DNA of 55,358 nt from Agrobacterium tumefaciens (GCF_009649785.1 NZ_WJOK01000032.1:1-55358), one strand, 5' to 3'. Shown: positions 11,071 to 20,137, numbered from the stretch's first letter. Notes: generated from the sequence alone by a model not told the origin. Program-made: numbers and translations.

Positions 11071-11225
11071 TGTCATTGAACGACATTGTTGGTCGTTCAC
11101 AAAATGAAGACAATTTGTCTTCTATTGTTCATCTTTATAGATGCATGATTTTCGGTCATTGATATCTCCAGACATCACCTTGCAGTTTAACCGGCGACAC
11201 GCCGATCACTTACCGGAGATACTCC

Positions 11226-11672
11226 ATGTCCAGCAGCCAGAACGCTCTCGTTCTCATCGCCCGCATTCTGCTTTCCTTCATCTTCATCTATTCCGGCTTC
11301 GGCAAACTCACTGATCCGGCTGGCACTGCCGGCATGATCTCGGGCGCCGGCATGCCTGGCGCAACCGCGCTTGCCTATCTTGCCGGCCTGTTCGAACTCG
11401 TTGCCGGTCTTGCCATTCTCGCCGGTTTCCAGACGAAGATCGCCGCATGGGCGCTTGCAGCGTTCTGCGTGTTCACCGGCCTCGTATTCCACAGCGGCAC
11501 CGTTGCCGTTCCCGGCTGGCCTGAGCCTGCTCTCGGCTGGATCAACACGCTGAACGGCATCATGCTGATGAAGAACATCACCCTTGCCGGCGCCTATATC
11601 CTGCTCGCAACCTTCGGTGCAGGCGCCTACTCCGTCGACGCAAAGCGCGGCTTCGTTGCCGCCCGCGCCTGA
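11226..11672 (+). CDS. DoxX family membrane protein
   Basis: A 148-aa inner-membrane protein with four predicted hydrophobic segments (about 8-27, 45-68, 73-93 and 109-130) and the family signature FIFIYSGFGKLTDPAGTAG near the N-terminus. DoxX proteins are small quinone-pathway-related membrane proteins; many are linked to redox stress, but the role of this one is unknown. An SD-like CCGGAGA precedes the ATG. It is single, ended by a terminator shared with the convergent hisG. Confidence 0.85.
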   Translation: MSSSQNALVLIARILLSFIFIYSGFGKLTDPAGTAGMISGAGMPGATALAYLAGLFELVAGLAILAGFQTKIAAWALAAFCVFTGLVFHSGTVAVPGWPEPALGWINTLNGIMLMKNITLAGAYILLATFGAGAYSVDAKRGFVAARA

Positions 11673-11690
11673 GCCCATAGGCTGACCAAG

Positions 11691-11724
11691 AAAAAAGCCG
11701 CCGGAGCGATCCGGCGGCTTTTTT
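11691..11724. terminator. Bidirectional terminator between DoxX gene and hisG
   Basis: A 15-bp stem, AAAAAAGCCGCCGGA (11691-11705) against TCCGGCGGCTTTTTT (11710-11724), with a GCGA loop. A and T runs on both sides allow it to work for both convergent transcripts. Confidence 0.92.
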
Positions 11725-11735
11725 CTTTTATGCTT

Positions 11736-12428
11736 TCAGACAGCCGCTTTTATTCGCGCCGCGATCTCCTGAACCGCCGGATCACCTTCGTGCTCCGGCT
11801 TGCGGGCGCGCACGAAACAGGCTTCCGAGCGGACGATGATGCCGTCGGAGAGGATTTTCAGGTGGTTAGCTTTCAGCGTCGAGCCGGTGGAGGTGATATC
11901 GACGATGATATCCGCCTGCCCTGCCGCCGGCGCACCTTCGGTGGCGCCAAGGCTTTCGACAATACGGTAAAGCTGAATGCCGTGCTGGCGCGAAAAGAAC
12001 TGCTGCGTCAGCCGCCAGTATTTGGTTGCGATTGCCAAACGGCGACCATGACGGGCACGGAATTCCGAGGCCACATCGCCGAGATCGGCCATGCTGTCCA
12101 CATCCAGCCAGATTTCCGGCACGGCGACAACGACATCGGCATGGCCGAAACCGAGGCGGGCGCAGAATTCCACCTGCGCATCGGCGTTGGTCAGCCCCTC
12201 TCGCACCAGGTCTTCACCCGTCACGCCGAAATCCACGCTGCCAGCACCAATTTCGCGGGCGATCTCGGAGGCTGAGAGATAGGCAATCTCGATATCGTCG
12301 CGCCCTTCGATGCGGCCGCGATAGGACCGGTCGTTACCGACAGCGGCGACCTTCAGCCCGGCGCGTTCGAGAACGGCGGAGGCGTCTTCCTTCATCCGGC
12401 CCTTGGAGGGCAAGGCAATGGTGATCAT
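11736..12428 (-). CDS. hisG: ATP phosphoribosyltransferase catalytic subunit (short form)
   Basis: First step of histidine synthesis: ATP plus PRPP gives phosphoribosyl-ATP. At 230 aa it is the short HisG, which lacks the C-terminal ACT-like regulatory domain of the E. coli enzyme (299 aa) and needs HisZ. The N-terminal [16 protein letters not shown] and the PRPP-binding region [19 protein letters not shown] are clear. Its ATG overlaps the hisZ stop as ATGA, so the two subunits should be translationally coupled. It ends 12 bp before the bidirectional terminator. Confidence 0.95.
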   Translation of the reverse strand: MITIALPSKGRMKEDASAVLERAGLKVAAVGNDRSYRGRIEGRDDIEIAYLSASEIAREIGAGSVDFGVTGEDLVREGLTNADAQVEFCARLGFGHADVVVAVPEIWLDVDSMADLGDVASEFRARHGRRLAIATKYWRLTQQFFSRQHGIQLYRIVESLGATEGAPAAGQADIIVDITSTGSTLKANHLKILSDGIIVRSEACFVRARKPEHEGDPAVQEIAARIKAAV

Positions 12429-13552
12429 GGCTTATCGCTCCCGCGCACCGTTTCGATGCGATCCAGCCAGAGGGAAAAGCCCACGGCCGGTATTTTTTCC
12501 TGCGCGCCAAGCAGCGTCAGCAGCCGGTCAAAACGGCCACCACCGGCCAAAACGCTATCGCTACCTTCTTCCATCACCTCGAAAACGAGGCCAGTATAAT
12601 AATCGAGCGGACGGCCGAAGGCCGCGCCGTAGCTGACTGTTTCGAGATCGACCCCGGCATTCGCAAGGGCCGCGACACGCTTATCGAAAGCGGAAAGCGC
12701 ACCGTCCAGTTTCAGCTTAGCCTTTGCGGCAAAATCGGCCAGAACTTGCGAGGCCTGCGGCAAGGGCGCCTGCAAGGCCAGGAACTGCTTGAGCAGTTCG
12801 AAACTCTCATCCGGCAGACGCGTGGCGGCAAGCGCCAGCTTTTCCCGCAGACGGCGGGCGATTTCCTGCGGCGAGCGGCTGGCATTGGTGGAATAGCCGG
12901 TTTCCTGCATTACCGTGTCGAGATAATCGACCAGCACCGCCTCTTCGCCCGTTGCCAGAAGTCCAGCGACCCGCGCGTCAAGGCCGGTCATGGGCTTGGG
13001 GTGCACGAGGCTTTCCAGCAGCGCGTCGAGCTGCGCCATATCGCCGAAAGCCTGCACCAGCCGTTTCTGCCAACCGAGCGGCAGGCCGAGCGCTGCAACG
13101 ACCGCCTCGAACACCTGCTGGTCGCCCAGCGTGACGGCGAGCGAACGGCCAGGCAGAAGGCGTTTCAGGATGGCGGTTGCATCAATCACGGCGCGGGCAT
13201 CGGCGGCGGCGATATCGGTATCGCCAAGATCCTCGATGCCGGCCTGATAAAACTCGTTCGCACCCTCCCGGCGCTGGCGGAAGACCTCACCCAGATAGGA
13301 GTAACGCTTCGGCGTACCCGTCGCTGTCTCGATATGGCGCAGGCAGACGGGAATAGTGAATTCGGGGCGCAGGCACAGGCTTTCGCCTGTCTCGCTCTCC
13401 GTCATGAAAATACGCCGGCGCAAATCCTCGCCCGCCATATCCAGAAACGGTTCGGCAGGCTGGATGACAGGCGTGTTCACACGACTTGTGCGGCGCGCGG
13501 CGAATTCTTCCAGTAGCTCTCCGGAAAATTCCGGCATGTCGATCAGGGGCAT
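12425..13552 (-). CDS. hisZ: ATP phosphoribosyltransferase regulatory subunit HisZ
   Basis: A 375-aa paralogue of histidyl-tRNA synthetase that lacks the anticodon domain and does not charge tRNA; it forms an octamer with short HisG and gives activity and histidine feedback control. Visible class II core pieces are [15 protein letters not shown] (motif 2-like), [15 protein letters not shown], and [14 protein letters not shown] followed by [13 protein letters not shown]. It lies between hisG (ATGA overlap) and a VOC gene 16 bp upstream, in one leftward run starting at hisS. Confidence 0.92.
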   Translation of the reverse strand: MPLIDMPEFSGELLEEFAARRTSRVNTPVIQPAEPFLDMAGEDLRRRIFMTESETGESLCLRPEFTIPVCLRHIETATGTPKRYSYLGEVFRQRREGANEFYQAGIEDLGDTDIAAADARAVIDATAILKRLLPGRSLAVTLGDQQVFEAVVAALGLPLGWQKRLVQAFGDMAQLDALLESLVHPKPMTGLDARVAGLLATGEEAVLVDYLDTVMQETGYSTNASRSPQEIARRLREKLALAATRLPDESFELLKQFLALQAPLPQASQVLADFAAKAKLKLDGALSAFDKRVAALANAGVDLETVSYGAAFGRPLDYYTGLVFEVMEEGSDSVLAGGGRFDRLLTLLGAQEKIPAVGFSLWLDRIETVRGSDKP

Positions 13553-13568
13553 GGAACGGTACTTTTCG

Positions 13569-13937
13569 TCACGGTTCGAGCGGCTGCATCATTTCGATGC
13601 GGTTTCCGAAGGGATCAAGGACATAAAACCGGTGATATCCTTCGAGCGGCTCATCCTCAACCACATGGTAGCCTGCAGTTTCAAGTGTTTTTCGCAAGAT
13701 ACTGAGATCGTCTACCAGAAAGGCAGGATGGGCTTTCCTGGCAGGTCTGAAATCCTGATCGATGCCGAGGTGGAGTTTTATCGGTCCAGATGAGAACCAA
13801 CATCCGCCGCGCGCCGCCAGATTGGCGGGTTTTGCCTGCTCCGCAAAGCCGAGCAGGTCGCCATAAAATGCGCGCGCCTCGTCTTCCCGGCCGACGGGCA
13901 TCGCCAGTTGAAGGTGATCGAGCGCGAGGATCGCCAT
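13569..13937 (-). CDS. VOC (glyoxalase/bleomycin-resistance fold) family protein
   Basis: A 122-aa protein with the paired beta-alpha-beta-beta-beta units of the vicinal oxygen chelate fold. Possible metal ligands are the His of LDHLQLAMP near the N-terminus, H58-type residues in IKLHLGIDQDF, and the Glu of the closing GNRIEMMQP. Substrate unknown. Its ATG begins 4 bases after the hisS stop, which suggests coupling; hisZ follows after 16 bp. A place between two his-related genes does not by itself prove a histidine role. A much longer open frame extends upstream inside hisS and is not the start. Confidence 0.8.
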   Translation of the reverse strand: MAILALDHLQLAMPVGREDEARAFYGDLLGFAEQAKPANLAARGGCWFSSGPIKLHLGIDQDFRPARKAHPAFLVDDLSILRKTLETAGYHVVEDEPLEGYHRFYVLDPFGNRIEMMQPLEP

Positions 13938-13941
13938 CGCC

Positions 13942-15567
13942 TCAGTGCCCTTCAGCGGCGCGGCGAACGTCCTCTGCATGATGCTCCAGAATCTCGCGAA
14001 CCTTCGCCACCAGTTCGGCTTCTGGCGCGGTGATCTGTGCCACCCGCGCTTCGCGCCAGCTGGCATTGTCCTCGATTTCACCTGACAGGCGCTTGCCTTC
14101 GATCAGGTCCTTGATCTGCACGACGCCTTCGGCGCGCTCGTCACCGCCCTGGATGATGGCGATGGGGGAGCCGAGACGGTCGGCATATTTCAGCTGATTG
14201 CCGAATTTCTTCCAGTTGCCCTGGTACATTTCGGCGCGGATGCCCTCGGCACGCAGCGCCTGTGTGAAGCGCTGGTAACGTCCCATGCTGTCCACATCGC
14301 CATCCATGACGGTGATGAGAACCGGGGCGAGCGGCTTGACCTGACCGAGTTTGCCGAGGTTCTTCAAGGCCGTCATCAGTCGCGACACGCCGATGGAGAA
14401 ACCCGTGGCCGGAACCGGCTGCCCCATGAAGCGCGAGACGAGACCGTCATAACGCCCGCCGCCGCCAACCGAGCCAAAGCGCACGATCTCACCTTTTTCA
14501 TTCGGAATGGCTTTAGTAAGTTCTGCCTCGAATACAGGACCTGTATAATATTCCAAGCCACGCACTACGGAAGGAGTGATGCGAATTTGTTGAGTGCCAT
14601 AACCTGCCGCACGAACGAGAGAACTGATCTTACGTAGTTCATCAAGACCTTCTCTAAACAAATCAGCGTCTGGGAAATGTTGCTCAAATACATCGAGAAA
14701 ACTTGGATTCGCTATAACCAAAGGCAGTGAGCTTTGTCCTCCTGTCAGCAATGCGTCAGAGGGCAAAACATCGGACGGTTGCATAGCAGCAAAATAGTCC
14801 GCGGACTGGTCGCCGTTGTGGGTAAAAAGCAACATGATTTTTTCACGCGCATAGTCATCAAGACCCGCACCCTTGGTGAAATCGCCGGATTCATCCTTGC
14901 GGCCGGGGCCGAGCAGTAGTCTCACGCCTTCCGGGCCGAACTTGTCGAGCTTGTCGATGGCGCGCAGAACGTTCAGGCGACGACCGGCATTTTCCTCGCC
15001 GCCAAGGCCGATGGCCTCCATGACGCCGTCCAGCACCTTGCGGTTGTTGACGCGGATGACATAGTCACCGCGCGCAATGCCAAGCGCTTCCAGCGTATCG
15101 GCCATCATCATGCACATTTCGGCATCGGCCTGCACACCGGCAGCACCGACCGTATCGGCATCGAACTGCATGAACTGGCGGAAGCGGCCGGGGCCGGGCT
15201 TTTCATTGCGAAACACATAACCGGCGCGATAGGTACGGTAGGGCAGCTGGATTTCGTTAAAATTTTCCGCGACATGGCGGGCAAGCGGTGCAGTGAGATC
15301 GTAACGCAGGCTCATCCACTGGTCGTCGTCATCCTGCAGCGAAAATACGCCCTCGTTCGGACGGTCGCTATCAGGCAGGAATTTGCCGAGCGCATCGGTA
15401 TATTCAAACAGCGGTGTTTCCACCGGATCGAAGCCGTAAAGCTCGTAGACCTTGCGGATCTTGTCGATCATTTCATTGGTGGCATGGATATCGGCAGCAG
15501 AACGGTCCACGAAGCCACGCGGCAGGCGGGCTTTCAGTTTCTGAGGCTTTTTTGCTTTTTCGCTCAT
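13942..15567 (-). CDS. hisS: Histidyl-tRNA synthetase
   Basis: Charges tRNA-His; class II synthetase of 541 aa, longer than the roughly 424 aa of E. coli. Motif 1 region [15 protein letters not shown], motif 2 [20 protein letters not shown], HisA-type motif [15 protein letters not shown] and motif 3 [10 protein letters not shown] are present; the C-terminal anticodon domain begins near 440. Rhizobiales belong to an alphaproteobacterial group whose tRNA-His has lost G-1, and their HisRS are diverged to match. Odd: bases 14521-14760 (residues about 270-349) are only about 45 percent GC with codons such as TTA, GTA and ATA that neighbours avoid, though the reading frame stays intact (see findings). 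Confidence 0.95.
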   Translation of the reverse strand: MSEKAKKPQKLKARLPRGFVDRSAADIHATNEMIDKIRKVYELYGFDPVETPLFEYTDALGKFLPDSDRPNEGVFSLQDDDDQWMSLRYDLTAPLARHVAENFNEIQLPYRTYRAGYVFRNEKPGPGRFRQFMQFDADTVGAAGVQADAEMCMMMADTLEALGIARGDYVIRVNNRKVLDGVMEAIGLGGEENAGRRLNVLRAIDKLDKFGPEGVRLLLGPGRKDESGDFTKGAGLDDYAREKIMLLFTHNGDQSADYFAAMQPSDVLPSDALLTGGQSSLPLVIANPSFLDVFEQHFPDADLFREGLDELRKISSLVRAAGYGTQQIRITPSVVRGLEYYTGPVFEAELTKAIPNEKGEIVRFGSVGGGGRYDGLVSRFMGQPVPATGFSIGVSRLMTALKNLGKLGQVKPLAPVLITVMDGDVDSMGRYQRFTQALRAEGIRAEMYQGNWKKFGNQLKYADRLGSPIAIIQGGDERAEGVVQIKDLIEGKRLSGEIEDNASWREARVAQITAPEAELVAKVREILEHHAEDVRRAAEGH

Positions 15568-15680
15568 GATGCCGATCCGATATTTTCCTGAAATTATGCC
15601 GGTGTATTAGATGATGAAGCCCGGTGCGGCAAGCCGCAAAGCCTCTGGTTCTACTGGCCGCACGGGGCAAACAATGCTAT

Positions 15681-15700
15681 ATGGGATGCATGTATCCCAT
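15681..15700. promoter_or_regulatory. Palindromic operator of toxin-antitoxin operon 1
   Basis: Perfect arms ATGGGAT (15681-15687) and ATCCCAT (15694-15700) with a 6-bp spacer, 23 bp before the antitoxin ATG and next to a TATAT-rich possible -10 region (15678). Ribbon-helix-helix antitoxins bind such short palindromes to repress their own operon. Confidence 0.65.
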
Positions 15701-15723
15701 TTTAGTCGAAAAGGGCGCAAGCA

Positions 15724-15951
15724 ATGAGCAAACAGACTGCCATCCGCCTGCCGGACGAGACCTATGAACGGCTGAAAGCGCTTTCCGAGCGCACGGGCCG
15801 TACGTCCGCATACTATATCCGCGAGGCGATTGAGAAACATATTGAGGATATGGAAGATCTCTATCTAGCCGAAGAGGCGACGCGGCGCATCCAGCGCGGT
15901 GAATCAAAGGTGGTAAGCGCCGAGGAGTTCTGGCGTGATCTGGACAATTGA
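15724..15951 (+). CDS. RelB/RHH-type antitoxin
   Basis: A 75-aa protein. The N-terminus (MSKQTAIRLPDETYERLKALS, then RTSAYYIREAIEKHI) is a ribbon-helix-helix DNA-binding domain; the C-terminal part (EDLYLAEEATRRIQRGESKVVSAEEFWRDLDN) should wrap around and neutralise the toxin. It overlaps the toxin gene by 17 bp. It is expected to bind the palindrome at 15681 and repress the pair. Confidence 0.88.
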   Translation: MSKQTAIRLPDETYERLKALSERTGRTSAYYIREAIEKHIEDMEDLYLAEEATRRIQRGESKVVSAEEFWRDLDN

Positions 15952-16186
15952 ATACGATGTTCTTGTCCAGAAAGAGATGCGGAAAATCGATCCGCAGACG
16001 CGTCAGCGTATCCGAGTAGCGGCGCTCGACAATCCCCGCCAGACAGGTGCCGCCCTGCAAGGCTCAGAACTCGGCAGCTTCTGGCGTTACCGGGTAGGCG
16101 ATTACCGTATCATCTGCGATATACAGGACCACAAGCTTGTCGTGCTGGTGGTGGAAATTGGCCATCGCCGCGAAATTTACCGTTAG
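15935..16186 (+). CDS. RelE/ParE-family toxin
   Basis: An 83-aa toxin of the RelE fold. It begins with GTG (MIWTIEYDVLVQKEMRKIDP) inside the last codons of the antitoxin, so production depends on antitoxin translation. The conserved ALQGSELGSFWRYRVGDYRIICDIQD core and the basic end GHRREIYR match RelE mRNA interferases; Arg residues in the RYRVGDYR stretch and the C-terminal Tyr are the likely catalytic group. ParE-type gyrase poisons share the fold, so mRNA cleavage is inferred from similarity to the RelBE subgroup. Confidence 0.88.
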   Translation: MIWTIEYDVLVQKEMRKIDPQTRQRIRVAALDNPRQTGAALQGSELGSFWRYRVGDYRIICDIQDHKLVVLVVEIGHRREIYR

Positions 16187-16192
16187 GCATCA

Positions 16193-16957
16193 ATGATCCT
16201 CGAAGCCCTGCAATATGCCGCCACGCGTGCGGCCACGCCGAAACCATTCCGGCCGCATATCCGCTATTCCGTCAATCTATGGGCGCGCGCCAATCGCTGC
16301 GCAACAGCATGGGCGGAGCATGAAAACAACAGCCAGCAATTTGTGCTGCAATCGGTGAGAAAACTCAAACAGAGACGGACGGCGGTGGTGCTCGGGTCGG
16401 GTCTGCTGCGCGACGTGCCATACGATGCGCTGGTGGCGATGTTCGATACCGTGGTTCTGGTCGATCTGGTGCATCTTGCCAGCGTGCAGGCGAAGCTACG
16501 CTTCAATTCCAAAAAGAATGTGCGCATCGTCAACCGCGATCTTTCCGGTTTTGACGATATCGTTGCAGGTAAAGAACCGGAACCGCTCGAGTTCCTGCGG
16601 CGGGTGCCCTATCTGGATTTCGTCGTCTCGGCCAACCTCCTGTCACAGATCGGCACCGGCGCGCGGCATCGGCTGGAGCGGGAGAAGATTGCCGGCGCGC
16701 CTGATGACCTTTTGCCGAGGCTCATGCAGACGCATCTGGATGCGCTGGCCGCCCTTCCCTGCAAGGTGTGCCTGGTAACGGACACATCCTTTGACGTTAT
16801 CGGCAAAGACGGCAGCCTGCACCAGCACGAGGACTTGCTGCATGGCGTTGATCTGTCCGCGCCGGCCGCCGCATGGGAATGGCCACTCGCTCCGTTGGGA
16901 GAGGAAAGCAGGGACTATCGAATCGTTCATCACGTCGTTGCGCATGAGCTGACGTGA
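16193..16957 (+). CDS. Conserved protein of unknown function, possibly a SAM-dependent methyltransferase fold
   Basis: A 254-aa soluble protein that starts 6 bp after the toxin stop. The central AVVLGSGLLRDVPYDAL, followed by DTVVLVDLVHLASV and later FLRRVPYLDFVVSANLLSQIG, has the layout of a Rossmann-type nucleotide-binding core: a glycine-rich loop, an acidic end of strand 2, then strand 4. This suggests, but does not prove, a methyltransferase-like fold. No catalytic motif can be named. The first 60 residues are rich in Arg and aromatic residues (HIRYSVNLWARANRC). Closeness to the toxin gene suggests co-transcription, but it is probably a chromosomal gene next to which the toxin-antitoxin pair has settled. 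Confidence 0.7.
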   Translation: MILEALQYAATRAATPKPFRPHIRYSVNLWARANRCATAWAEHENNSQQFVLQSVRKLKQRRTAVVLGSGLLRDVPYDALVAMFDTVVLVDLVHLASVQAKLRFNSKKNVRIVNRDLSGFDDIVAGKEPEPLEFLRRVPYLDFVVSANLLSQIGTGARHRLEREKIAGAPDDLLPRLMQTHLDALAALPCKVCLVTDTSFDVIGKDGSLHQHEDLLHGVDLSAPAAAWEWPLAPLGEESRDYRIVHHVVAHELT

Positions 16958-17008
16958 TAGGCTCTGCCCGCGCACCGCGATCCCGATAATGCCGCGCGGC
17001 CTTTCGAC

Positions 17009-17926
17009 CTACAAACCGGCAAGACCGGCCTTGTAGTCCTCCGAGGCGGCACGGCTGAGGCGTTCCAGTTCCATGGCGGCACGGCTGGTGTGACGTTCCT
17101 TGTGGCGCAACAGAGCAAAATTGCGGGCGGGCAGATCGATGCCGGCGCGGACCAACAATCCCTGGCGTAAGAAGAGGGAGGCGACGGAGGCGGAAACCGC
17201 CGTCGCCGCGCCGCCGGAGCGTGCCGCCATCACCACGGCCTCGTTGGAGGGCAGTTCCAGCATCACGGAAAGATCTGCCGGGTCGACACCCATCTGCCGC
17301 ACCGCCGCCTCGAAGGCGGAGCGGGTGCCGGAACCCTGTTCGCGCAACACCCAGGACGTTCCGTATAGAATATCGAGGGCGGTGAGATAACGGCCGTCGG
17401 CGAAGGGGTGGGCGGAGCCGGTGACGACCAGAAGCTTGTCGGATACCACGGGCTGCACCATCAGCGCCGGCTCGTCGATCTTGCCCTCGATGAAGCCGAC
17501 CTCAGCCAGCCCATCGAGCACGGCCTGCGTTACCGTTTTCGTATTGCCGATATCGAGTTTCAGCGTAACACCCGGATAAAGCTTCTTGAATTGCATGAGG
17601 ATCGGCGGCAGCCAGTAGCTGGCAATGGTCTGGCTGGCGCAGACAGTGATTTCGCCGCGCGTCAGACCGCCCATTTCGGAGAGAATCAGTTCGGCGCTGC
17701 GCACACGCGCCAGCGTCGCCCTGGCCTCACCCAGAAACACCCGTCCGCTTTCGGTCAATTCGATATTGCGGCCGACGCGATGGAACAGCTCGACATTGTA
17801 AAATGCCTCGAGGTTCTTGATAGCGGAACTGACGGCCGAGGCGGTCAGACCGATCGCCTGTGCGGCCCTTGTCAGGTGCTCGCGTTCGGCGACGGCGATG
17901 AAAATGCGGAGTTGTTCGAAGGTCAT
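17009..17926 (-). CDS. LysR-family transcriptional regulator, YeiE/CysB-like
   Basis: A 305-aa LTTR with the N-terminal winged helix (RAAQAIGLTASAVSSAIKNLE, about 19-39) and a substrate-binding domain from about 90. It is divergent from a YeiH-family exporter with an 82-bp gap that holds a 13-bp inverted repeat. The yeiE-yeiH arrangement is common in proteobacteria, where YeiE-type regulators respond to sulfur compounds, so control of the exporter gene and of itself is the simple inference. The ligand is not known here. Confidence 0.88.
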   Translation of the reverse strand: MTFEQLRIFIAVAEREHLTRAAQAIGLTASAVSSAIKNLEAFYNVELFHRVGRNIELTESGRVFLGEARATLARVRSAELILSEMGGLTRGEITVCASQTIASYWLPPILMQFKKLYPGVTLKLDIGNTKTVTQAVLDGLAEVGFIEGKIDEPALMVQPVVSDKLLVVTGSAHPFADGRYLTALDILYGTSWVLREQGSGTRSAFEAAVRQMGVDPADLSVMLELPSNEAVVMAARSGGAATAVSASVASLFLRQGLLVRAGIDLPARNFALLRHKERHTSRAAMELERLSRAASEDYKAGLAGL

Positions 17927-17944
17927 GGCTTTTTCATTCGATTT

Positions 17945-17975
17945 TATCGAATAATATATGCCATATTATTTGATA
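17945..17975. promoter_or_regulatory. Inverted repeat in the LysR/YeiH intergenic space
   Basis: Arms TATCGAATAATAT (17945-17957) and ATATTATTTGATA (17963-17975) are separated by 5 bp and match at 12 of 13 positions. It sits 19 bp upstream of the LysR start and 33 bp upstream of the YeiH start, and contains the T-N11-A pattern typical of LysR boxes. It probably is the operator and overlaps both promoters. Confidence 0.6.
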
Positions 17976-18008
17976 GAATAAAACAGGCCATTCCGGCATT
18001 GTCTGGCC

Positions 18009-19052
18009 ATGGCACAGCATCGCACCCTCACTCATCCCTTCCAGTCTTCTTTTCGCTCGCTGAACCCGCTTCTGCCGGGCATTCTGCTTTGCGCGGCGGT
18101 CAGTTGCGCTGCCATTCTGGCGGAACGCTTTCAGGTGCGGCTTGCCGGACACGCATGGCTCGGCGATCTGGTGCTGGCTATTCTGATCGGTACGCTTTTG
18201 CGTTCGCTCGTGTCGCTGCCAGCGGTTGCTTCGGCCGGCATCAAGTTCAGTGCCAAGACCCTGCTCGAGATTGCGGTGGCGCTTCTTGGCGCATCCTTGA
18301 GCCTTGCCATTCTAAAAGGCGCCGGCGGTTTGCTGATCGGCGGCATCGCTGTCATCGTCGCCCTGTCGCTGATCTTCAGCTATGCCGCCGGGCGGATGCT
18401 GGGGCTGCCACCCAAACTCGCAACCCTTATCGCCTGCGGCAATTCCATCTGCGGCAATTCGGCCATTGCGGCGGCAGCGCCCGCCATTGGCGCCAAGCCA
18501 GAAGATGTCGCCGCATCGATTGCTTTTACAGCCGTTCTCGGTGTCGCCGCCGTTCTGCTGATGCCGTTTCTGCCGCAGCTTCTCGGTCTTGATGCCACCC
18601 AATATGGCATCTTCGCGGGCCTGACGGTCTATGCCGTACCGCAGGTGCTAGCTGCCACCGCCCCGCTCGGCGCCGTTGCGGTGCAGACCGGGACAATCGT
18701 CAAGCTCATACGCGTCCTGATGCTGGGGCCGGTCATTGCTGCCCTCTCCGTCATCCACGGCCAGTCCGGCAAGGGCCGGCTGAAGTTGCAGCAGATGGTT
18801 CCGTGGTTCATCATCTGCTTCGTGCTGATGATCATGGCCCGTTCCTTCGGCCTTATTCCCGAGGTTCTGCTCGGCCCCCTCGCCTCGCTCTCCAACATCC
18901 TCACCATCATGTCGATGGCGGCGCTTGGGCTGTCGGTCGACATTCGCAGCCTTCGCCATGCCGGGGGCAAGGTCATCGTCGCCGCCAGCCTCTCGCTCGT
19001 GCTGCTTGGAATCTTGAGCTTCGGCCTGATCGCGCTGACGCAAACGGCCTGA
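18009..19052 (+). CDS. YeiH family putative sulfate/sulfite exporter
   Basis: A 347-aa inner-membrane protein of the UPF0324/YeiH family with about ten hydrophobic segments. Visible are LPGILLCAAVSCAAIL, WLGDLVLAILIGTLLRS, IACGNSICGNSAIAAAAP (the conserved GNSxCGxSAxxA signature) and LGLSVDIRSLRHAGGK near the end. Members are annotated as putative sulfate exporters; transport has rarely been shown directly. Control by the divergent LysR gene is inferred. It converges on the small exported protein gene, leaving 15 bp between the stops. Confidence 0.85.
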   Translation: MAQHRTLTHPFQSSFRSLNPLLPGILLCAAVSCAAILAERFQVRLAGHAWLGDLVLAILIGTLLRSLVSLPAVASAGIKFSAKTLLEIAVALLGASLSLAILKGAGGLLIGGIAVIVALSLIFSYAAGRMLGLPPKLATLIACGNSICGNSAIAAAAPAIGAKPEDVAASIAFTAVLGVAAVLLMPFLPQLLGLDATQYGIFAGLTVYAVPQVLAATAPLGAVAVQTGTIVKLIRVLMLGPVIAALSVIHGQSGKGRLKLQQMVPWFIICFVLMIMARSFGLIPEVLLGPLASLSNILTIMSMAALGLSVDIRSLRHAGGKVIVAASLSLVLLGILSFGLIALTQTA

Positions 19053-19067
19053 AGGTGCGGCGGGCCG

Positions 19068-19511
19068 TTATTTCTGAGTGCTGACCGTCAGGATATAATG
19101 CGCGCCGAGCCCGCGACGCGGTGATCCCAGGATAAGCGTCGGGCGGATCAGCCATTCGGTATCCGCCTTCGGCGTCAACGTGGCGATTTTACCTTCGGAG
19201 TCGCTGAAAAAGATCGCGTCCTGATCCGGCGTCGAAAAATCAAAGATCGCCATCAGGACAAATTCGCTGGAAGAGGTAAGCTCGACCTTCATCGTCTGCC
19301 CGGCCTTGACCTTCAGGCGGTAGACATCGCCACGGCCGCGCCGTGTCCAGCCATCTAGTTTCAACGGCCCGGTGGGCGGCAGGGCAACCTCCTTGAGCCT
19401 TTCGCCGTCGTCCAGCCAGATGCCGTCGACGTTGCGGCTTTCCGCAAGGGATGGATGCGGTACGGCCGCCACGGCCATGGCAAAAGCCAGAAGAAGGGAC
19501 TTTGCTTTCAT
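19068..19511 (-). CDS. Exported protein of unknown function
   Basis: A 147-aa protein with a clear Sec signal peptide (MKAKSLLLAFAMAVAAVPHPSLA, cut expected after SLA). The mature 120 residues are beta-rich (GDVYRLKVKAGQTMKVELTSSSEFVLMAIFD) and resemble small periplasmic beta-sandwich domains, such as bacterial pre-peptidase C-terminal type modules, but no enzyme motif is seen. The start overlaps the stop of tag as ATGA, so the two are translated from one message. Confidence 0.75.
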   Translation of the reverse strand: MKAKSLLLAFAMAVAAVPHPSLAESRNVDGIWLDDGERLKEVALPPTGPLKLDGWTRRGRGDVYRLKVKAGQTMKVELTSSSEFVLMAIFDFSTPDQDAIFFSDSEGKIATLTPKADTEWLIRPTLILGSPRRGLGAHYILTVSTQK

Positions 19512-20137
19512 GGACGTACAAACTCCCGCCGCATGGCCTCGATCGGCTCACGGCAATGACAGCCTTCGATATGATCGTTGACCATACCCATGGCCTGCAT
19601 GAATGCATAGACGGTCGTCGGGCCGACGAAGGTCCAGCCGCGCTTTTTCAAATCCCTGGAAAGACGAATGGACGCGTCGCTGGTGGGGTTGGCCCTTAAC
19701 GTCGCATAGTCCAGCCTTTGCGGCCTTTCTGCGGCGGAAGGCTCGAACCCCCAGAAATAATGGGCAAGCGAACCGAATTCGTCCCGGAGCGCTATGGCGC
19801 GACGGGCATTGTTGATGGTCGACACGATCTTGCCTCGATGGCGGATGATGCCCTTGTCCGCAACACAGCGCTCAATGTCGGCTTCACCGAACTGCGCCAC
19901 TTTTTCGAATTCGAAATTGGCAAAGGCAAGACGGAAAGCCTCGCGCTTGCGCAACACCGTCAGCCAAGAGAGCCCGGACTGGAAGCCCTCGAGACATATC
20001 TTCTCGAACAGGCGGCGATCGTCGGTGACGGGATAACCCCATTCTCCGTCATGGTAGCGGCTGTAATCCTCAAGTCCCTGCTGCCAGAAACACCGCACGC
20101 GGCCATCCGCGCCCGTTTCAAGTCCCGCCTCGTTCAT
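19508..20137 (-). CDS. tag: DNA-3-methyladenine glycosylase I
   Basis: Removes 3-methyladenine from alkylated DNA. The 209-aa protein has RCFWQQGLEDYSRYHDGEWGYP near the start, the characteristic segment with the Tyr and Glu of the base pocket, LEGFQSGLSWLTVLRKREAFR, and a C-terminal CHC group that would complete the zinc site together with the N-terminal Cys. Start ATG 20137 (MNEAGLETG) is used; the longer frame begins with an Arg-rich segment that is not part of the family. It overlaps the downstream exported-protein gene by ATGA. Confidence 0.93.
   Translation of the reverse strand: MNEAGLETGADGRVRCFWQQGLEDYSRYHDGEWGYPVTDDRRLFEKICLEGFQSGLSWLTVLRKREAFRLAFANFEFEKVAQFGEADIERCVADKGIIRHRGKIVSTINNARRAIALRDEFGSLAHYFWGFEPSAAERPQRLDYATLRANPTSDASIRLSRDLKKRGWTFVGPTTVYAFMQAMGMVNDHIEGCHCREPIEAMRREFVRP

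Noticed and set aside
15568..15723. A tRNA gene or attachment site upstream of hisS that might have received the toxin-antitoxin pair
   Set aside because: I saw no cloverleaf, no direct repeats and no integrase; there is only the operator palindrome.
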